From positions 698,644 through 762,643 of the forward strand of contig NZ_JAKZFS010000001.1 in the NCBI RefSeq assembly GCF_022808915.1: a stretch of DNA of 64,000 bases. Direction: 5' to 3'. Position numbers and translations under genes: made by a program. Below are positions 60,912 to 64,000 of this stretch, piece by piece. A model generated the notes under the pieces. It saw only the letters and a program-made list of their open reading frames with translations, searched no databases and was not told the DNA's origin. Every line of letters starts with the position of its first letter. The stretch's first letter is position 1. Origin of the DNA: Fundidesulfovibrio terrae. GTDB taxonomy: Bacteria; Desulfobacterota; Desulfovibrionia; Desulfovibrionales; Desulfovibrionaceae.

Positions 60912-62954
60912 TTATCTTTCCTGAAATTCCCAAATCATGGGCGATTCCGGCGGCTCCGGCGTGTCCTTGACCACGTTTCGCCCCTTGTCGAACCCGAGCA
61001 CGCCGTACGATCCGTAGTGCGTCACTTTGGCCGCAGCCGTGGCCACATCCTGAATACCCGCTCCATCCTTGGCCTGGAACACGGCGGTGAAGCCGCCGGT
61101 ACGGGGCAGGACGGCGAACACCGTGTCCGCGCCGGGGGCCTTGGGGCGCGCGTCCGCAAAGCCCGGCACCCGGGCGCTGGGCGCTCCAACCACCAGCAGT
61201 CCTCCCTTCGCGATCGTTTCAAGTTTGGCGGGCGTGAGGGCGCCTTCCTCCACCACGCGGGCCTTTTCCTGCCCGAGCCCGGCCAGCAGGCGCGGCAGGG
61301 CTTGGCGCAGGGCCTCGGGGGCGGAGGCGGCCATGACGACGGTGAGGTTCCCGCTCCCCTTCACGGTGTTCACAGACGGAGGCACCTCGGAGGGGGCGAG
61401 CATCCGGAAGCAGTCCGCGCCGGGGTCCAGGACGAGGCGCGAGGGTTTGCCGGGAACGTCCAGCGCGAGTTCCTTGGACGCCCCATCCATGATGAAGGGC
61501 GTCCGAACCGGTCCGGCGTCAGTTTCCACGGTGGCATTGAGATTGAGCAGGTAGGGATCGCCTTCCTGCGTGACGGTGGCGCGCAGGGTGTAGCCGCCAG
61601 TCCCGCCAGTCCCGTTGGGCGCGGCCTGGGCGCATGCGATCTTCAGACGCGGCCCGCCGGTGCGGGTAAGCCACTGGGAGAAGAAGGCGCGGGAGGTTGG
61701 CTCGTCGAAGCCGGGCATTCCCGCGAAGACTTTTCGGATGTCCTCCCAGGAGGCGGGCTTGAAAAGAGAGTCGGCGTAGAGGCGGCGCAGCCCCTGGAAG
61801 AACGCCTCGTCGCCCACGAAGGCGCGCAGCATGTGGAACACAAAAAGCGTCTTGCCGTAGCCCACGGCCTGGCTGGCCGGTGAGTAGCGCGATCCGAAGC
61901 GGTCGAGGGGCATGTCGCCGCCTTCGCGGACAAGGTCGGCGAAGGCGCGCAGGGTCTTGAGGCGGTAGGTCCGGGCCGCCTGTGGCGATTGCTCGGCCTG
62001 GGCGGTGTAGTCGGCCACGTAGGTGGTGAGGCCCTCGCACCAGTTGCCCCGGTCGTAATCCACCAGAACGCCGTTGCCCCACCAGGAATGGGCGATCTCG
62101 TGGCGCAGGCTGGTCTCGGGGATGAAGGGCAGGGCGAGCACCTGGGAGCCGAGCAGGGTGTACGACGGGAATCCGTAGCCCGTGGGCAGGGGATTCTCCG
62201 CCACGGCGAACTTCTCGAAGGCGTACGGGCCATGCAGGTCGCTGTAGAAGCGCAGGTGTCTGGCGGACGCCTCCAGATAGACCGGGGCCAAGCGGGCGGA
62301 GCCTTCCAGCAGGAAGGTCTGCACGGGAACAGGGCCCACGCGCGATTCCTGGAAGTCGTACCGGGCCAGGCAGAGCCCGAGCCTGCCCTCGGGGCGGGGG
62401 ATGTCCCAGGCGCTCACGGTGCGCCCCGGTTCTTCGGCGAACCCGGAAAGCGAGCCTTGAGTGACGGCCTTGATGCCTGACGGAGCAGACACGCGCACGG
62501 CGTAGGCGTTTTCACCACCCTCCAGGACGGGATGCCAGAGGCTTGCGGGCATGAGCATGGCCCAATCCGGTCCGCAGGCGGCGTCGGAGGCGTCGGCTCC
62601 GGGGTTGTCGGTGGTGGCGGGCAGGGATGCGGGCGGAGCGTCCAGGGGGAGCGTGTAGTGGAGCCTGAGTTCGCGCGCGCCGGGAGGCGGCGACAGGGTC
62701 ACGGATGTGCCCGAACGGGCGAACCGGACGGGTTTGGCGTCGGCCGTGATGGCAAGCCCCGTGGCTCGTGACGACAGTTCGATGGTCAGGCGAGGTGGCG
62801 TGCCGAGGACGAGCGCGACGATGTCGGTGACGGCCAGACGCTTGGCCGGGAGATCGAACGAGGCGTCGAGGGAGTGCCTAGCGGCTTCGGCGAGGGCCGC
62901 ACAGGGGGCGAACGCGAGAAGGACGGCCAGGATCACGGGGATTGGGGTTCGCAT
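60912..62954 (-). CDS. secreted M1-family metallopeptidase
   Basis: A 680-residue protein with a signal peptide (about 1-23, ending AALAE). The zinc site is RHEIAHSWWGNGVLV followed by the third ligand in NWCEGLTTYVADY (HEXXH-18-E). A GxMEN-like exopeptidase motif is not clear (AENPLPTGYGFPSY stands in its place), so specificity may differ from aminopeptidase N. An additional C-terminal domain of about 230 residues follows the catalytic part. It would act in the periplasm or outside. Confidence 0.88.
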   Translation of the reverse strand: MRTPIPVILAVLLAFAPCAALAEAARHSLDASFDLPAKRLAVTDIVALVLGTPPRLTIELSSRATGLAITADAKPVRFARSGTSVTLSPPPGARELRLHYTLPLDAPPASLPATTDNPGADASDAACGPDWAMLMPASLWHPVLEGGENAYAVRVSAPSGIKAVTQGSLSGFAEEPGRTVSAWDIPRPEGRLGLCLARYDFQESRVGPVPVQTFLLEGSARLAPVYLEASARHLRFYSDLHGPYAFEKFAVAENPLPTGYGFPSYTLLGSQVLALPFIPETSLRHEIAHSWWGNGVLVDYDRGNWCEGLTTYVADYTAQAEQSPQAARTYRLKTLRAFADLVREGGDMPLDRFGSRYSPASQAVGYGKTLFVFHMLRAFVGDEAFFQGLRRLYADSLFKPASWEDIRKVFAGMPGFDEPTSRAFFSQWLTRTGGPRLKIACAQAAPNGTGGTGGYTLRATVTQEGDPYLLNLNATVETDAGPVRTPFIMDGASKELALDVPGKPSRLVLDPGADCFRMLAPSEVPPSVNTVKGSGNLTVVMAASAPEALRQALPRLLAGLGQEKARVVEEGALTPAKLETIAKGGLLVVGAPSARVPGFADARPKAPGADTVFAVLPRTGGFTAVFQAKDGAGIQDVATAAAKVTHYGSYGVLGFDKGRNVVKDTPEPPESPMIWEFQER

Positions 62955-63099
62955 GGGGACTCTGTACTCCGGATCGGCCCCGCGAGGAAGCGGTGGGGAG
63001 CGCCTGGAAGGGAGGGTGCCCGCGCCCCGGCATGAGCCGGAGCGCGAGCACTTCAGAGGATGGGCTCGGCAATATTTCGGCCGAGTTCACGTTTGAATT

Positions 63100-64000
63100 C
63101 TATTTGCCGAAGAGAGAACCGAGGGAACTGAACGAATTCATCATCCCGGGCATGCTTCCGCCGATGGACCTGAAAATCGAACCGGTGTCGCCGCGCTCCG
63201 AAGCGTCGACGATGCCGCCCGCCATCTTGCTGCCTATGGAAAGGACGCCGCCGATGGCCTGTGTCCATGGGGTGGGAATCATGCTCAGGGCTCCACCAAC
63301 CGTTCCGCCAATCGAGGAGATGAGCCCGCCCGTGCCGGACGACTTGTTGTCCGCGGCGGTGGCCTGCTGCTTGAGGAGCTTCTTTTCGTAGTGCTCGGTT
63401 TCCGGGTCCACGTGGCTCCAGATGCCGTAGGTGCGGTTCCAGGCGGCGTCGTTCTGCTGCGTGTCCCACTGCAGGCGCTGCATGTCCCAGTCCTGGCGGT
63501 TCTGGGCCAGCATGTTGTCGTAGTTCACCTGGCGCATGGCCTGGGAGTCGTTCCAGTCGCGCTGGGCGGTGCTGGCCTGCCAGTTCCAGGCGTTGTCGGC
63601 CGCGTTGTCCTGGTAGAGCATGTTGTTCATCTGCTCGTTCTCGGCCAGGCGATTAGCCCAGGCGTTGTAGTCCATCTGGTTGGCGGCGCTGTTCTCCTGC
63701 ATGCGGGCCTGCCATTCGGCCATGGCCTGCTGCTGGGCGTACTGCTGGTCCTGGGCCTGGAAGTTGTACCGCTGGGTGGCGGCGTTGGCCGCGTTGTTGC
63801 TGAGGGCGTCCATGTAGGAGCGGTTCACCTGGGTGTCCATCTGCCGGGTGTACTGGCTGGAGCCGTACATGCCCCGGGAGGAATAGGCGTCGGCCAGGTC
63901 GCGCTTGGCGCTGTCGTAGGCGCGCTGCGCGGCCTGCTCGCCGGGGTTGCGCACGGAGAGCTCGTAGCGGTCGTAGTCTCCGCCATCGAAGCCTTTGTAC
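63100..64000 (-). CDS. virion-structural-like protein, 5' end beyond window
   Basis: The frame is open to the window edge, giving about 300 residues of the C-terminal part. It is rich in Gln, Asn, Ala and Met in long helices (NNAANAATQRYNFQAQDQQY), then a tyrosine/tryptophan-containing segment and a glycine-rich hydrophobic tail (SSIGGTVGGALSMIPTPW). This composition is typical of phage internal virion or DNA-ejection proteins. It is 34 kb away from the terminase-portal genes but could belong to the same particle. An internal GTG at 63954 is an alternative start. Confidence 0.55.
   Translation of the reverse strand, partial: YKGFDGGDYDRYELSVRNPGEQAAQRAYDSAKRDLADAYSSRGMYGSSQYTRQMDTQVNRSYMDALSNNAANAATQRYNFQAQDQQYAQQQAMAEWQARMQENSAANQMDYNAWANRLAENEQMNNMLYQDNAADNAWNWQASTAQRDWNDSQAMRQVNYDNMLAQNRQDWDMQRLQWDTQQNDAAWNRTYGIWSHVDPETEHYEKKLLKQQATAADNKSSGTGGLISSIGGTVGGALSMIPTPWTQAIGGVLSIGSKMAGGIVDASERGDTGSIFRSIGGSMPGMMNSFSSLGSLFGK

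Overview
The window looks like a chromosome segment from a high-GC sulfate-reducing deltaproteobacterium of the Desulfovibrio type. The basis is an eight-haem c-type cytochrome, a Desulfovibrio-style outer-membrane trimeric porin, the futalosine menaquinone genes, a probable selenocysteine peroxiredoxin and a fused aldehyde-oxidoreductase-like molybdoenzyme. The assignment is inference from gene content; no rRNA is present.

Layout. 1-7.3 kb: a minus-strand operon starting with chrB (chromate regulator/resistance) and running through two paralogous MFS exporters, a secreted beta-sandwich protein and the transporter chrA to an octahaem cytochrome, behind a palindromic promoter/operator. 7.3-10.3 kb: SH3-domain protein, small proteins, a peroxiredoxin whose peroxidatic position is an in-frame UGA followed by a SECIS-like hairpin, and a DUF4239 protein. 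10.4-14.9 kb: menaquinone genes mqnD and tetR-mqnE-mqnC-mqnA. 15-19.8 kb: porin, a 190-bp nested inverted-repeat element, modC-modB with a small coupled membrane protein, and a GAF-SpoIIE phosphatase.

20-29.1 kb: phage-structural genes (transglycosylase, two small proteins, portal, large terminase, adaptor-like protein) interrupted by unrelated genes. The terminase and adaptor genes each sit behind a near-identical palindromic element; a further virion-like gene enters at the right edge (63.1-64 kb). There is no integrase, lysis or regulatory module, so a domesticated or dispersed particle (possibly gene-transfer-agent-like) is worth considering. An AT-rich secreted-protein gene and a duplicated fragment of the transglycosylase gene border this region.

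29.2-39.4 kb: fused IorA-IorB molybdoenzyme, NYN-domain protein, and a surface-sugar/heptose cluster (two radical SAM enzymes, nucleotidyltransferase, GNAT, an HddA-GmhA fusion) followed by tRNA-Lys and tRNA-Glu. 39.7-46.6 kb: a GDSL autotransporter, then a four-gene operon in which two unusual multi-DUF202-like membrane proteins with arginine-threonine heptad ladders are coupled to a histidine kinase and a single-domain response regulator; this is the best candidate for an undescribed signalling system here. 46.8-50.4 kb: an Mla-type lipid ABC transporter (permease, ATPase, MCE protein, lipoprotein), then a hybrid kinase. 52.8-63 kb: ADP-ribosylglycohydrolase, cyclophilin, a divergent HxlR/alcohol dehydrogenase pair, DUF3124, lipoproteins, LysR, DUF1127, an AlkD-like protein and an M1 aminopeptidase.
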